Shown here piece by piece: positions 28,585-37,039 of a DNA stretch of 64,000 bases. This DNA comes from Rhizobium sp. N324 (GTDB lineage: Bacteria > Pseudomonadota > Alphaproteobacteria > Rhizobiales > Rhizobiaceae), in NCBI RefSeq assembly GCF_001664485.1, contig NZ_CP013630.1, forward strand, positions 2,917,001 to 2,981,000. The letters run 5' to 3'. Position 1 is the first letter of the stretch. Every line of letters begins with the position of its first letter. The translations under genes were made by a program, and so were the position numbers. Under the pieces are notes generated by a model, which made no database searches, had not been told where the DNA came from, and was given only the letters and a program-made list of their open reading frames with translations.

Positions 28585-29631
28585 ATGGCTATCGCAAAAG
28601 GCTATGCCGCAACCGACGCGTCGCAACCGCTGACCCCCTTTACCTTCGAACGTCGCGAGCCCAACGATGACGACGTCGTCATCGCGGTTCAATATTGCGG
28701 CGTCTGCCATTCCGACATTCACCAGGCCCGCAATGAATGGGGCAACTCCATATTCCCGATGGTGCCGGGCCACGAGGTTGCCGGCGTCGTTTCCGCCGTC
28801 GGCTCCAAGGTCACGAAATTCAAGGTCGGCGACCGCGTCGGCGTCGGCTGCTTCGTCGATTCCTGCGTCGGCTGCGCCGCGCGTGATCTGGATTACGAAC
28901 ACTACCTGCCCGGCCTCGTCCCGACCTATAACGGCTACGAAGCCGATGGCACGACCCCGACCTTCGGCGGCTATTCCGACTCGATCGTCGTCAAGGAAGG
29001 CTATGTGCTGCGCTTCCCCGACAATATTCCGCTCGATTCCGGCGCTCCGCTGCTTTGCGCCGGTATCACGCTCTATTCGCCGCTCGCGCATTGGAAAGCC
29101 GGTCCCGGCAAGAAGATCGCGATCGTCGGCATGGGCGGTCTCGGCCATATGGGCGTGAAGATCGGTGCTGCCATGGGGGCCGACATCACCGTGCTTTCCC
29201 AATCGCTGTCGAAGAAGGAAGACGGCCTCAAGCTCGGCGCAAAGGACTATTATGCAACGAGCGACGCCGAGACCTTCACCAAACTCGCCGGCACCTTCGA
29301 CCTGATCATCAACACGGTCGGCACGGCAATCGATTGGAACGCCTATCTCAACCTGTTGAAGTCTGACGGCACAATGGTTCTGGTCGGCGTTCCCGAGCAC
29401 CCGGTTCCGGTCCACGCCTTCTCCGTTATCGGCGGGCGCAAGAGCCTTGCTGGCTCGATGATCGGCTCGATCAAGGAGACCCAGGAAATGCTCGACTTCT
29501 GCGGCAAGCACAACATCGTCTCGGAGATCGAGAAGATCGACATCCAGAACATCAACGAAGCCTACGAGCGAGTCGTCAAGAGCGACGTCCGCTACCGCTT
29601 CGTCATCGATATCGCCTCGCTGGCGGCTTGA
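28585..29631 (+). CDS. Zinc-type NAD(P)-dependent alcohol dehydrogenase (YahK/CAD-like)
   Basis: 348 aa medium-chain dehydrogenase/reductase, reducing aldehydes or oxidising alcohols. Catalytic zinc ligands are Cys41 in YCGVCHSD and His63-Glu64 in PGHEVAG; the Rossmann motif is [13 protein letters not shown] near 172-184. The structural zinc lobe is degenerate: Cys94 and Cys97 are present, but the third and fourth positions are Arg100 and Leu108. AAAGGAAG precedes the ATG. Divergent from the AraC regulator; followed by a strong terminator. Confidence 0.92.
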   Translation: MAIAKGYAATDASQPLTPFTFERREPNDDDVVIAVQYCGVCHSDIHQARNEWGNSIFPMVPGHEVAGVVSAVGSKVTKFKVGDRVGVGCFVDSCVGCAARDLDYEHYLPGLVPTYNGYEADGTTPTFGGYSDSIVVKEGYVLRFPDNIPLDSGAPLLCAGITLYSPLAHWKAGPGKKIAIVGMGGLGHMGVKIGAAMGADITVLSQSLSKKEDGLKLGAKDYYATSDAETFTKLAGTFDLIINTVGTAIDWNAYLNLLKSDGTMVLVGVPEHPVPVHAFSVIGGRKSLAGSMIGSIKETQEMLDFCGKHNIVSEIEKIDIQNINEAYERVVKSDVRYRFVIDIASLAA

Positions 29632-29642
29632 GGACATCAGAG

Positions 29643-29668
29643 GCGGCTCCTTCGGGGGCCGCTTTTTT
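29643..29668 (+). terminator. Rho-independent terminator after the alcohol dehydrogenase gene
   Basis: Stem GCGGCTCC/GGGGCCGC (8 bp, one G-T pair), TTCG tetraloop, then six T. It starts 12 bases after the stop codon. Confidence 0.9.
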
Positions 29669-29697
29669 ATTGATGGGCCGGCATCCGCCATCCGTCC

Positions 29698-29832
29698 CCA
29701 TGCTGAGGTGGGTAGCCCTTAGGGCGAAGCCTCGAAGCATCCCCCGCCAACGCCGCCTCTGCCGCCATGTCAGAGCGCCCGCCTCCTTTCTTCCGAGGCT
29801 CCGGCCTTCGGCCGGCGCATCTCAGCATGAGG
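29698..29832. repeat. Dispersed palindromic element, family B (copy 2)
   Basis: The left part carries ATGCTGAGGTG and GAAGCCTCGAAG; the right part carries CCGAGGCTCCGGCCTTCGG and CTCAGCAT. ATGCTGAG/CTCAGCAT form the outer arms about 115 bp apart. Its right end overlaps the last bases of the Tet-like gene. Confidence 0.65.
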
Positions 29833-31777
29833 CTCGCGTGGACCGCAACCGCAGCAGATATTCGACCGGGTTGAACGGATCAGGCCCTGAACGCCGGCGC
29901 AGGCGCGGTGCCCCGGCCATAGCAGCATGGTGATCGAAAGCGGTGTCCATTGTCCCTGCGCCGCTCGTCAGGCCCGGCAATTGCTGCTGGACGCTTTGAA
30001 CCATCTGAGACGCCAGAGTGCCTTCGAGCCGCGCCACGCCATCGGCGATCACGGAATGCGACGTCGCCGCAGCGGATTTCGCCAGCAAAGTGAGCACACT
30101 GCTCAGGCTCTCGACAGGCGCTTCCAGATGAAAGCGATCGAAAGGCTCGCAGACGACCGTTTGCGCAGCCGACAGCGCCGTCGCCAGCACTAAGGGCGTT
30201 AACTGCCGGAAATCGGCGGCGGTGCTTGCGGGCGAACTGTGCCGCGCCGCCGTCATCACCACGTGGCAATCGATGACCTGCCAGCCGAAAACACCTTGCT
30301 TCAGCGTCTCGAACACGGTTTCCTCGACCGCCCGGTAAAAAGCGATGGGCATCTGGCCGACTTCCACCTCCAACGCGAAGCTGTTGCCGGCGCCGGCATG
30401 ACGCGGCTCGACCCGCAAACCGATAGTGGCCAGAAACGGATTGGGGTCCTTGAAGAGGATCTGCAGGCCCGTGCCGATTCCCAGAGGTTTTTCCACCAGG
30501 ATCACCGTGCTTTCCTCGAACGTCGCCTCAAGGCCGAAATCCGTCAGCAGCGTCGATTGGATAACCTCCTTCTGCACCTCGCCATAGAGCGAGACAAAGA
30601 CCTCACTTGTATCCTCGTTCCGGCGCAGGTTGATCAATGGATCCTGCTCGGCCATCTGGGTCAGCGCCAGCCAGAGAGCCGCATTTTCGGAGGGTCGCCG
30701 GGCAAGGACGCGGGTTTCGAGCGTCGGCGGGGCAAAGTAAGCCCGTCCGCCCGAGGCGGGATCGCCGCCCACCGCATCGCCGATCCGGGCACCGGCAAGG
30801 CCGCTGACGCGGGCGATCTGGCCGGCGCAGAAGCTCGCGACGCCGTGGCTGTGGCCGGCTTCGAACACATGGATCGCAGTCACCCGGTCCGCGCCCTTGG
30901 GCAGATCCAGATATTGCCGCAGCCGCACGGTGCCCGAAGTCAGGTAGAGATAGGCGCGCTTTTCGCCGCCCCAGCCACGCTCGATCTTGAAGATCTTGCC
31001 GGCGACCGGCCCGTCCGGATCAAGCCGCCGCTCGGGCAACAGCGTCGCGATGGCCGAGCTTAGTGCCGGCACGCCGGCGCCGGTCATGGCCGCCCCTGCG
31101 AAGACGGGATGCACCAGGCCCCTTGCCACCTGATCGGCCAGGCTCCGCCCGAGCCTTTCCGTCGTCAGTCGTTCGGGGGCGAGCACATAATCGTCGAGCA
31201 GCGTCTCATCGTTCTCGCCGAGCGCCTCGCAAAGCGCCGAAAAAAGCGGCTCGTTTCCCGTCGCCAGAGCTTCCACCCGTGCAAACTTGCTGCCAGCACT
31301 GATGACGGAAGACATCGCGATGGGACGCACCGCCAGCTGAGCGGCAAGCGCCTCCAGCACCTCGTCATACCGGGCGCCGAGGCGATCGACCTTATTGACG
31401 AAGAAGACGAAGGGAACGCCGAGCCGCCGCAACGCCCGCACCAGCACACGCGTCTGCGCCTGCACGCCTTCGACCGCCGAAACGACGACGACCGCGGCAT
31501 CCAGCAATCCGAGCACCCGCTCGACCTCGGCGATGAAATCGGGATGGCCGGGCGTATCGATCAGATTGACGATCCTGTCGCCGATCGCAAACGACACCAC
31601 AGCCGCCCTGATCGTGATGCCGCGTTGCCGTTCGAGTTCGAGATTATCCGTCTGTGTATTGCCGGTATCGACGCTGCCGAGCTTGTCGATGACGCCGGCG
31701 TCAAAAAGCAGTCTTTCGGTAAGGCTAGTCTTGCCTGCATCCACATGGGCGAGGATGCCCAGATTCAAAGTGTGCAT
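29822..31777 (-). CDS. Tet(M)/OtrA-like ribosomal protection GTPase
   Basis: 651 aa translational GTPase of the ribosomal-protection class, which are EF-G paralogues that release tetracycline from ribosomes. G-domain motifs are AHVDAGKTSLTERLL, DTPGHPDF and NKVDR in the first 130 residues; domain II, III and V regions follow. The domain IV segment SSPASTAADFRQLTPLVL matches the loop that distinguishes Tet proteins from EF-G. Length is close to that of Tet(M). The gene has GC content like its neighbours and no mobile-element context, so it is probably an old chromosomal paralogue; actual resistance is not shown. Confidence 0.88.
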   Translation of the reverse strand: MHTLNLGILAHVDAGKTSLTERLLFDAGVIDKLGSVDTGNTQTDNLELERQRGITIRAAVVSFAIGDRIVNLIDTPGHPDFIAEVERVLGLLDAAVVVVSAVEGVQAQTRVLVRALRRLGVPFVFFVNKVDRLGARYDEVLEALAAQLAVRPIAMSSVISAGSKFARVEALATGNEPLFSALCEALGENDETLLDDYVLAPERLTTERLGRSLADQVARGLVHPVFAGAAMTGAGVPALSSAIATLLPERRLDPDGPVAGKIFKIERGWGGEKRAYLYLTSGTVRLRQYLDLPKGADRVTAIHVFEAGHSHGVASFCAGQIARVSGLAGARIGDAVGGDPASGGRAYFAPPTLETRVLARRPSENAALWLALTQMAEQDPLINLRRNEDTSEVFVSLYGEVQKEVIQSTLLTDFGLEATFEESTVILVEKPLGIGTGLQILFKDPNPFLATIGLRVEPRHAGAGNSFALEVEVGQMPIAFYRAVEETVFETLKQGVFGWQVIDCHVVMTAARHSSPASTAADFRQLTPLVLATALSAAQTVVCEPFDRFHLEAPVESLSSVLTLLAKSAAATSHSVIADGVARLEGTLASQMVQSVQQQLPGLTSGAGTMDTAFDHHAAMAGAPRLRRRSGPDPFNPVEYLLRLRSTRASC

Positions 31778-32189
31778 GAACCACCAACTTCTCAGAATTT
31801 CGAACGTGATTTTCGTGAGAAGTGAATCGGCGCATTGGAACCTCTATCCGTTGATACGGCTGGATACGACACCCCAAGTGGTGGTTGGGAGACGCGGGCG
31901 AGATGCTATGGCGGTGTGGGGAGATGTGTCAAGCGTGGCTACTACTGCTTTGCGGCTCCGGCCGTCGGCGCGTACGCCCCGGGCACAACGATCAGCCCTC
32001 ATGGTGAGGGTGAGGAGCAAGCAATCGATCCAGTGAATCGATTGCAGCGACGAACGCAGGGCCGTCTCGAACCACGAGGGCGGGTGGCTGCATGCCTATA
32101 TCCCTCGGTGAAACGTTGGTGGCCGGCCTCGTCCTTCGAGGCCCCTTCGGGGCACCTCAGGATGAGGCCGGAGAGACGGCACAGGACGC
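31778..32189. other. Intergenic region of 412 bp with an inverted repeat and a dispersed element
   Basis: No convincing coding frame. GCAATCGAT (32021-32029) and ATCGATTGC (32037-32045) form a 9-bp perfect inverted repeat with a 7-base loop, of unknown role. The family B element (copy 3) follows at 32121-32170. The promoter of the Tet-like gene must lie in the first part. Confidence 0.5.
32121..32170. repeat. Dispersed palindromic element, family B (copy 3, most compact)
   Basis: Outer arms CCGGCCTCGTCCT and AGGATGAGGCCGG match at 12 of 13 positions; the centre is CGAGGCCCC-TTCG-GGGCACCTC. It lies 20 bases beyond the 3' end of the NDH-2 gene and could act as a transcript 3' hairpin. Confidence 0.7.
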
Positions 32190-33455
32190 CTACCCCTCCT
32201 CCCGCATCGTCTCCCGCTGGGTGATAAGCCGGGCGCTGTGCTGGCCGCTGAGATAGATCCACAGCCAGCTCCAGGCGACGGAGAAGCGGGAGCGGGTGCC
32301 GATCAGGAAGTAGATATGGGCAAGGCCCCAGATCCACCAGGCAATCCAGCCCTTCAGCTTGATCCGGCCGAAATCGATGATCGCCGCACTTTGGCCAATC
32401 GTCGCCAGGCTGCCTTGATGCCGGTAGCGGAAGGGTGCAGGCGCCGGCTTGCCCGACAGGCGAGCGCGGATGACCTTGGCGACGTAGCCGCCCTGCTGCT
32501 TGGCCGCCGGCGCGATACCCGGCACCGGTTTGCCGTTCTCACGCATGACCGAGGCCGTGTCGCCGATGACGAAGACCTCGGGCAGACCCGGCGCGCTCAG
32601 GTCTTTTTCGACGACGACGCGCCCTGCCCGGTCGGCCGGCACGTCAAGCCAGCGGGCCGCCGGCGAAGCGGTGACGCCGGCCGCCCAGACGATCGTGCGG
32701 CTGGTGATAAATGTCTCGCCGATCCGGACGCCATCGGCGCTGCATTCGGTAACCGGCTTGCCGAGATGGATCTCCACCCCAAGCTTCTCCAGCGCCTTTT
32801 GAGCATAGGCCGAAAGCTCCTCAGCGAAGGCCGGCAGCACCCGCTGACCGGCCTCGACAAGCACGACGCGGGTCTTGCGCGTATCGATGTTGCGGAATTC
32901 CTTCGGCAGGGTGAAATGCGCCAGTTCGGCGATGATGCCGGCAAGCTCGACGCCGGTCGGCCCGGCGCCGACGATGGTGAAGGTCAGAAGCGCGTCGCGC
33001 ACGGCGGGATCGCCCTCCATCTCCGCCTTCTCGAAGGCGAGCAGCACGCGCCGGCGGATTGTCGTCGCATCCTCCAGCGTCTTCAGGCCCGGCGCCACCG
33101 GCTCCCATTCGTCGCGGCCGAAATAGGCATGGGTCGCCCCGGTCGCCAGCACCAGCGTATCGTAACCGAGAGTCATACCGTTGCGCAGCGACACCATCTT
33201 GGCGCCGGCGTCGACATCGGTGACCTCGCCGAGGAGCACCGTCACATCGGGTCGATCGGCATAGAGGCGGCGGATCGGCCAGGCGATCTCCGAGGTGGAA
33301 AGAATGGTGGTCGCCACCTGATAGAGCAGCGGCTGGAAGAGATGATGATTGCGCCGGTCGACGAGCGTGACCTTCACACCCGCCCCCTTCAACCCGTTGA
33401 CGAGCTGCAGCCCGCCGAAACCGCCACCGACAACGACGACATGATGATCGCTCAC
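32190..33455 (-). CDS. ndh: Type II NADH dehydrogenase (NDH-2)
   Basis: 421 aa FAD-containing oxidoreductase transferring electrons from NADH to quinone without proton pumping. FAD motif VVVVGGGFGGLQLVNGL at the N-terminus, NAD motif TIVGAGPTGVELAG near residue 165, second FAD motif VFVIGDTASV near 295, and a hydrophobic C-terminal region (WIAWWIWGLAHIYFLIG) that anchors it to the membrane. GTG 33455 is chosen because AAGGGG lies 7 bases upstream; an ATG 36 bases earlier is possible. Confidence 0.9.
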   Translation of the reverse strand: MSDHHVVVVGGGFGGLQLVNGLKGAGVKVTLVDRRNHHLFQPLLYQVATTILSTSEIAWPIRRLYADRPDVTVLLGEVTDVDAGAKMVSLRNGMTLGYDTLVLATGATHAYFGRDEWEPVAPGLKTLEDATTIRRRVLLAFEKAEMEGDPAVRDALLTFTIVGAGPTGVELAGIIAELAHFTLPKEFRNIDTRKTRVVLVEAGQRVLPAFAEELSAYAQKALEKLGVEIHLGKPVTECSADGVRIGETFITSRTIVWAAGVTASPAARWLDVPADRAGRVVVEKDLSAPGLPEVFVIGDTASVMRENGKPVPGIAPAAKQQGGYVAKVIRARLSGKPAPAPFRYRHQGSLATIGQSAAIIDFGRIKLKGWIAWWIWGLAHIYFLIGTRSRFSVAWSWLWIYLSGQHSARLITQRETMREEG

Positions 33456-33706
33456 GCACTGCCCCTTTTGCGCCATTTCGCTCGAAACCAATGTGGCTTT
33501 TGCCGCGAATGTTGCAACCGCCGTTTCGGCATGCCTGCCCTGCGCCGCCGACGGCAGTCGGGGCGTACAGGATTATTGGTTTTCAGGTAATCGGGTCCGG
33601 CGAAGCTTATGGAGCGGAGATCAGAAAGAGTTATAGCTGCCCAGGCCGAGCCTCGGTTGAGGTGCAGCCTGGAACCAGTTCACAGCACAGATGCATAACC
33701 CGCCGA

Positions 33707-34222
33707 TCAATAGGAACCGACGCACTGGCGACGGGGCCCGTGATAGGGCTGGAAGGTATTGTCGTAAGCCCTGTACGAACGATAGCGCGCATAGCACCAA
33801 GCCTCGTGGCTCCCGCCGCCTCCATAATAGGCTGACGATGCATAGGCGCGATAGGGCCGGCCGTAATAGCGGTAGGGCGCACCGTAATAGCCATAGGGCC
33901 GACCGTAGTAACCGTAGGGCCGACCGTAATAGCCGTATGGCGAGCCGTAATACGAGCCGTAATAGGGCTGGGCCAATGCGCCGCCTATGATCGTACCAAC
34001 GGCCAGACCACCTAAGGCCCAGCCCCAGCCCGATCCATGACCATGATGATAGCCGCCGTGATGGCCGCCACCCCAGTGGCCACCTCGGCCACGCCATTGC
34101 ACCTGCTCTATCTGCTGCTGAGGTTCGATCCTGGGTGGATTGATAGCCGGAAATGCCTGAGCCGGCGTGACGCCGGGGATCCCTATGATCAAGCATAACG
34201 CAGCGACGGTTAGCTTTCTCAT
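33707..34222 (-). CDS. BA14K family secreted protein with Tyr-Gly-Pro repeats
   Basis: 171 aa. Signal peptide of about 23 residues ends in PAQA. Then comes a His/Gly-rich stretch, a hydrophobic GWALGGLAVGTIIGGALA segment that may be a membrane anchor, tandem YYGRPYG-type repeats, and the C-terminal BA14K signature (WCYARYRSYRAYDNTFQPYHG then RRQC). The family is named after a Brucella 14-kDa immunoreactive, lectin-like envelope protein. It is monocistronic. The repeats are mirrored in the DNA at 33848-33970. Confidence 0.88.
   Translation of the reverse strand: MRKLTVAALCLIIGIPGVTPAQAFPAINPPRIEPQQQIEQVQWRGRGGHWGGGHHGGYHHGHGSGWGWALGGLAVGTIIGGALAQPYYGSYYGSPYGYYGRPYGYYGRPYGYYGAPYRYYGRPYRAYASSAYYGGGGSHEAWCYARYRSYRAYDNTFQPYHGPRRQCVGSY
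33848..33970. repeat. In-gene tandem repeat encoding YYGRPYG units
   Basis: Units of about 24 bases built on CCGTAATAGCCATAGGGCCGA recur four to five times with drift. They are in frame with the BA14K gene, so copy number changes would keep the reading frame. Confidence 0.75.
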
Positions 34223-34367
34223 GACTGTCCTCCTCTACTCCTCCAAGAGGAGAGAATATCCTCCCCTCCTCCTGAACCAAAGGTGAACGTAGTATGTCGA
34301 AAAACGTTCCATATAGCCACGAATTAATCGCTATCGATGGCGCGGAGAACTATCGGTTTCTCCTCTG

Positions 34368-34415
34368 GAGCATGATGCCGAAAAATGTGAGCGGTTTTCG
34401 GATGGCGCCATGCCC
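34368..34415. repeat. Partial dispersed palindrome, family D (GCCGAAAA type)
   Basis: CATGATGCCGAAAAA and the partner TTTTCGGATGGCGCCATG form an imperfect inverted repeat around GTGAGCGG. This resembles intergenic elements I associate with Rhizobium/Agrobacterium genomes; only one copy is seen here. Confidence 0.45.
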
Positions 34416-34487
34416 TAACTATTTAATGTAGAAGAGGATTCAGATTTAGGCCGACTTGGCCTGAAATCATCCTGTTCTGGGCAACGA

Positions 34488-34952
34488 TCACCGGGCATAG
34501 CCCACGGGTATCGCCATCCCATGTTTCAATTCTTCCATCGAGATCGACGCTGAGACGTCGAAGAGTTCCAGCTTGCGCACGATCTGCTTATAGATGACGT
34601 CGTAATGCTCGACGCGCGGCAGCACGATCTTCAGGATGTAATCGTGATTGCCGGTCAGCCGGTGTGCCTCGACGATCTCCGGGATGTCGCCGATGATCCT
34701 GCGGAAGGTTTCCGTCCATTCGTCGGAATGATGCGCTGTCTTGACGAGCGCAAAGACCGTCGTCGGCACGCCCATCCGCTCGCGGTCGAGCACGATGATG
34801 CGCCGAAGGATATGGCCGCTTTCCTCCAGCCGCTGGATGCGCCGCGAACAGGCCGAGACCGACAGCGCCACGCGCTCGGCCAGATCGGTCACGGATATGC
34901 CTGCATCCCTCTGCAGCATGTCGAGTATGCGTCTGTCGCGGTCATCCAGCAT
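34488..34952 (-). CDS. Lrp/AsnC family transcriptional regulator
   Basis: 154 aa. N-terminal winged helix-turn-helix (RILDMLQRDAGISVTDLAERVALSVSACSRRIQRLEESG) and a C-terminal RAM ligand-binding domain (about 70-150, containing VEAHRLTGNHDYILKIVL). ATG 34952 is chosen over an in-frame TTG nine codons upstream because it fits the family start. It is divergent from a racemase gene, with a perfect inverted repeat between them, so it probably controls both in response to an amino acid. Confidence 0.92.
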   Translation of the reverse strand: MLDDRDRRILDMLQRDAGISVTDLAERVALSVSACSRRIQRLEESGHILRRIIVLDRERMGVPTTVFALVKTAHHSDEWTETFRRIIGDIPEIVEAHRLTGNHDYILKIVLPRVEHYDVIYKQIVRKLELFDVSASISMEELKHGMAIPVGYAR

Positions 34953-34978
34953 GTGTGTAAATCGTACCTCACGCGCCA

Positions 34979-35010
34979 ATTTTGCGCAATTTACCGAAAT
35001 TGCGCAAAAT
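34979..35010. promoter_or_regulatory. Predicted Lrp-type operator, perfect 14-bp inverted repeat
   Basis: ATTTTGCGCAATTT, spacer ACCG, then AAATTGCGCAAAAT, with no mismatch. Each half itself holds the palindrome TTGCGCAA. It lies 26 bases upstream of the lrp-type ATG and about 100 bases before the racemase gene. Confidence 0.75.
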
Positions 35011-35108
35011 CATAGCATACATCCTCCACGGAGGACAAACAACGCAAACACCCCGCGCCGTCATTGCGGCATCATTTTCGAAAGTTCAGAGCATGGGAGC
35101 ATGAAGAG

Positions 35109-35828
35109 ATGGAAACGATCGGCCTGATTGGCGGCATGAGTTTCGAAAGTTCGGCAGTCTATTACCGCCTGGTCAACGAGATGGTGCGCGCCCGCAAAGG
35201 CGGCCTTGCCTCGGCCGAACTCATCCTGCATTCGGTCAATTTCGAGGAGATCGTCGCTCTTCAGAAGGCCGGCGACTGGGCTGGAGCGGCCCGCCGCCTC
35301 GGCGAGGTGGCGGAACGCCTGGAGGCGGCGGGCGCCGGCTGCGTTCTGATCTGCACCAACACCATGCATCTGATAGCTGACGAGGTTGCGGCCAAGGTAT
35401 CCGTGCCGCTGATCCATATCATCGACGAGACGGCGAAATCGCTGCATGCCGCCGGCCGCAAGCGCCCGCTCTTGCTCGCCACCCGCTACACGATGGAGCA
35501 TGGCTTCTACGCCGACCGCATGAAGAACCACGGCCTGGATATCCTGGTGCCCGACGCCGCCGACCGCACCACCGTGCACGACATCATCTTCAACGAACTC
35601 TGCGCCGGCAGGGTGCACGACAGTTCGCGCGAAAAGCTGATCGACATCATCGACCGCGCCATGGATAACGGCGCCGACAGCATCATCCTTGGCTGCACCG
35701 AAATCTGCCTGATCCTCGATCCTAACCGCCTGCCATTGCCGGGCTTCGACACGACCACGATCCATGCCCGGGCGGCCGTCGAGTTCGCACTTGGCGCGGA
35801 GGACGCGGAAACGGAAGAGGCAGCGTGA
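35109..35828 (+). CDS. Aspartate/glutamate racemase family protein
   Basis: 239 aa cofactor-independent racemase of the Asp/Glu/hydantoin superfamily. IGLIGGMSFESSAVYYRLVN at the N-terminus and the two catalytic Cys motifs CTNTMHL (about residue 80) and GCTEICLIL (about 195) are both intact. It would interconvert D- and L-aspartate or a related acidic amino acid in the cytoplasm. ATG 35109 has GAAGAG just upstream. The adjacent Lrp-type regulator and shared operator suggest amino-acid-dependent expression. Confidence 0.92.
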   Translation: METIGLIGGMSFESSAVYYRLVNEMVRARKGGLASAELILHSVNFEEIVALQKAGDWAGAARRLGEVAERLEAAGAGCVLICTNTMHLIADEVAAKVSVPLIHIIDETAKSLHAAGRKRPLLLATRYTMEHGFYADRMKNHGLDILVPDAADRTTVHDIIFNELCAGRVHDSSREKLIDIIDRAMDNGADSIILGCTEICLILDPNRLPLPGFDTTTIHARAAVEFALGAEDAETEEAA

Positions 35829-35843
35829 GCGCGCAGTTAATTA

Positions 35844-35858
35844 GTTGACCCAGTCAAC
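35844..35858. promoter_or_regulatory. Palindrome GTTGAC-CCA-GTCAAC, possible MarR operator
   Basis: Perfect 6-bp arms around CCA, between the racemase gene and the MarR-GNAT gene at 36062. MarR proteins bind such compact palindromes; TTGACC here could also serve as a -35 box. Confidence 0.5.
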
Positions 35859-35927
35859 CAAATGCATGACAAACGTTTCCATCAGGAGATTTTAGTCAGC
35901 TGTTCGGACAGTCGCCAACCTCTCTTC

Positions 35928-36006
35928 CGTCATGCTCGGGCTTGTCCCGAGCATCTGCCTCCGTTCGATAGGGCAGCAGATCCTCGGCACAAGGCCGAGG
36001 ATGACG
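35928..36006. repeat. Mosaic palindromic element of two hairpins
   Basis: Outer arms CGTCATGCTCGG / CCGAGGATGACG (11 of 12 pairs). Left hairpin GCTCGGG-CTTGT-CCCGAGC, right hairpin CCTCGG-CACAAGG-CCGAGG. It is a REP-like intergenic element lying in the leader region of the MarR-GNAT gene. Confidence 0.65.
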
Positions 36007-36061
36007 CCGAGCGAGGAGCGAGCCTTATCAGGTCTGGCCACATCTCCATCTGGAGATCACC

Positions 36062-36979
36062 ATGCGCGATATCGCCCTCATCGAAACCGCCCGCGATTTC
36101 AACCGCTTCTATACGAATTTCCTCGGCTTGCTGAACAAGGCCTATCTCGACTCTCCCTTCACACTGACGGATGCCCGCATCCTCTTCGAGATCGGCTCGC
36201 ATGACGGTATCAGCGCCGCAGCCCTTGTCCGCGACCTGCATCTCGACCCAGCCTATCTCAGCCGCATCCTCAAGCGCTTTCGCGCGGAAGGGTTGATCGA
36301 GACCAGCCCCGATCCGGCCGATCTGCGCAGCCAGATCATCAATGTCACCGATCGGGGACGCGAGCAGTTCGAAGAACTCGGCCGGCGCGCCAATGCCCAG
36401 ATCGCCGCCCGTTTCGACAATCTGGCGGTCGGTGAGCCGCAAGCCGTCGTCTCGGCCATGGACACGATCCGCGCTCTGCTCGACCCGGCGGCGAAGCCCG
36501 CCCCCGCCATCATCCGCGCCCATCGCGCCGGCGATATCGGCTGGATCGTGCAAAGCCAGGGCCGCTTCTATGCCGAGGAATATGGCTGGGACCTGCGTTT
36601 CGAGGCGCTGGTGGCCGAAGTCGCCGGCAAGTTCCTGGCCAATTTCGATCCCGAAAAAGAATATTGCTGGATCGCCGAGCGCGGCGGCATCAATGTCGGT
36701 TCTGTCCTTGTCGCCAATGGCGGTGACGGCATCGCCAAACTGCGGCTGCTTTATGTCGACAAATCAGCCCGCGGGCTCGGGCTCGGCAAGCTGCTGGTCG
36801 ACGAATGCATCCGCTTCTGCAGGAAAAAGGGCTACGGCGAACTCCAGCTCTGGACCAACGACATGCTGGAGACTGCCCGCGCCATCTACGTCAAATCAGG
36901 CTTCCGCCTTGTCTCCGAGCAGAGACATCGCATGTTCGGCCCCGAGGCGAATGGCCAGAACTGGGCCCTCACCCTCTGA
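36062..36979 (+). CDS. MarR-type helix-turn-helix / GNAT acetyltransferase fusion
   Basis: 305 aa two-domain protein. Residues 1-140 are a MarR winged helix (DARILFEIGSHDGISAAALVRDL, then LSRILKRFRAEGLIET and the DLRSQIINVTDRGREQF wing). Residues about 150-305 are a GNAT domain with the acetyl-CoA loop ARGLGLGKLLVDECIRFCRKKG. This fusion is a known family; a MarR part may sense a ligand or control the gene itself while the GNAT part acetylates an amine. A palindrome upstream is a candidate operator. Confidence 0.92.
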   Translation: MRDIALIETARDFNRFYTNFLGLLNKAYLDSPFTLTDARILFEIGSHDGISAAALVRDLHLDPAYLSRILKRFRAEGLIETSPDPADLRSQIINVTDRGREQFEELGRRANAQIAARFDNLAVGEPQAVVSAMDTIRALLDPAAKPAPAIIRAHRAGDIGWIVQSQGRFYAEEYGWDLRFEALVAEVAGKFLANFDPEKEYCWIAERGGINVGSVLVANGGDGIAKLRLLYVDKSARGLGLGKLLVDECIRFCRKKGYGELQLWTNDMLETARAIYVKSGFRLVSEQRHRMFGPEANGQNWALTL

Positions 36980-37010
36980 CTTGCTGCGGTGCAAAAATTT
37001 CGCTTGATTT

Positions 37011-37026
37011 GGAAACGATCATTTCC
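37011..37026. promoter_or_regulatory. Near-perfect palindrome, probable TetR operator
   Basis: GGAAACGATCATTTCC is palindromic except for one base pair and ends 13 bases before the TetR start codon. Confidence 0.55.
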
Positions 37027-37039
37027 TAATTAGGCGGAC

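Noticed and set aside
28510..29691. 393-codon open frame opposite the alcohol dehydrogenase
   Set aside because: Shadow of a recognised gene.
29822..31777. Elongation factor G
   Set aside because: Domain IV carries the Tet-type STPADFR-like loop and the length is that of ribosomal protection proteins.
33848..33970. Possible CRISPR-like repeat array
   Set aside because: Units are contiguous, without spacers, and in frame with the BA14K gene.
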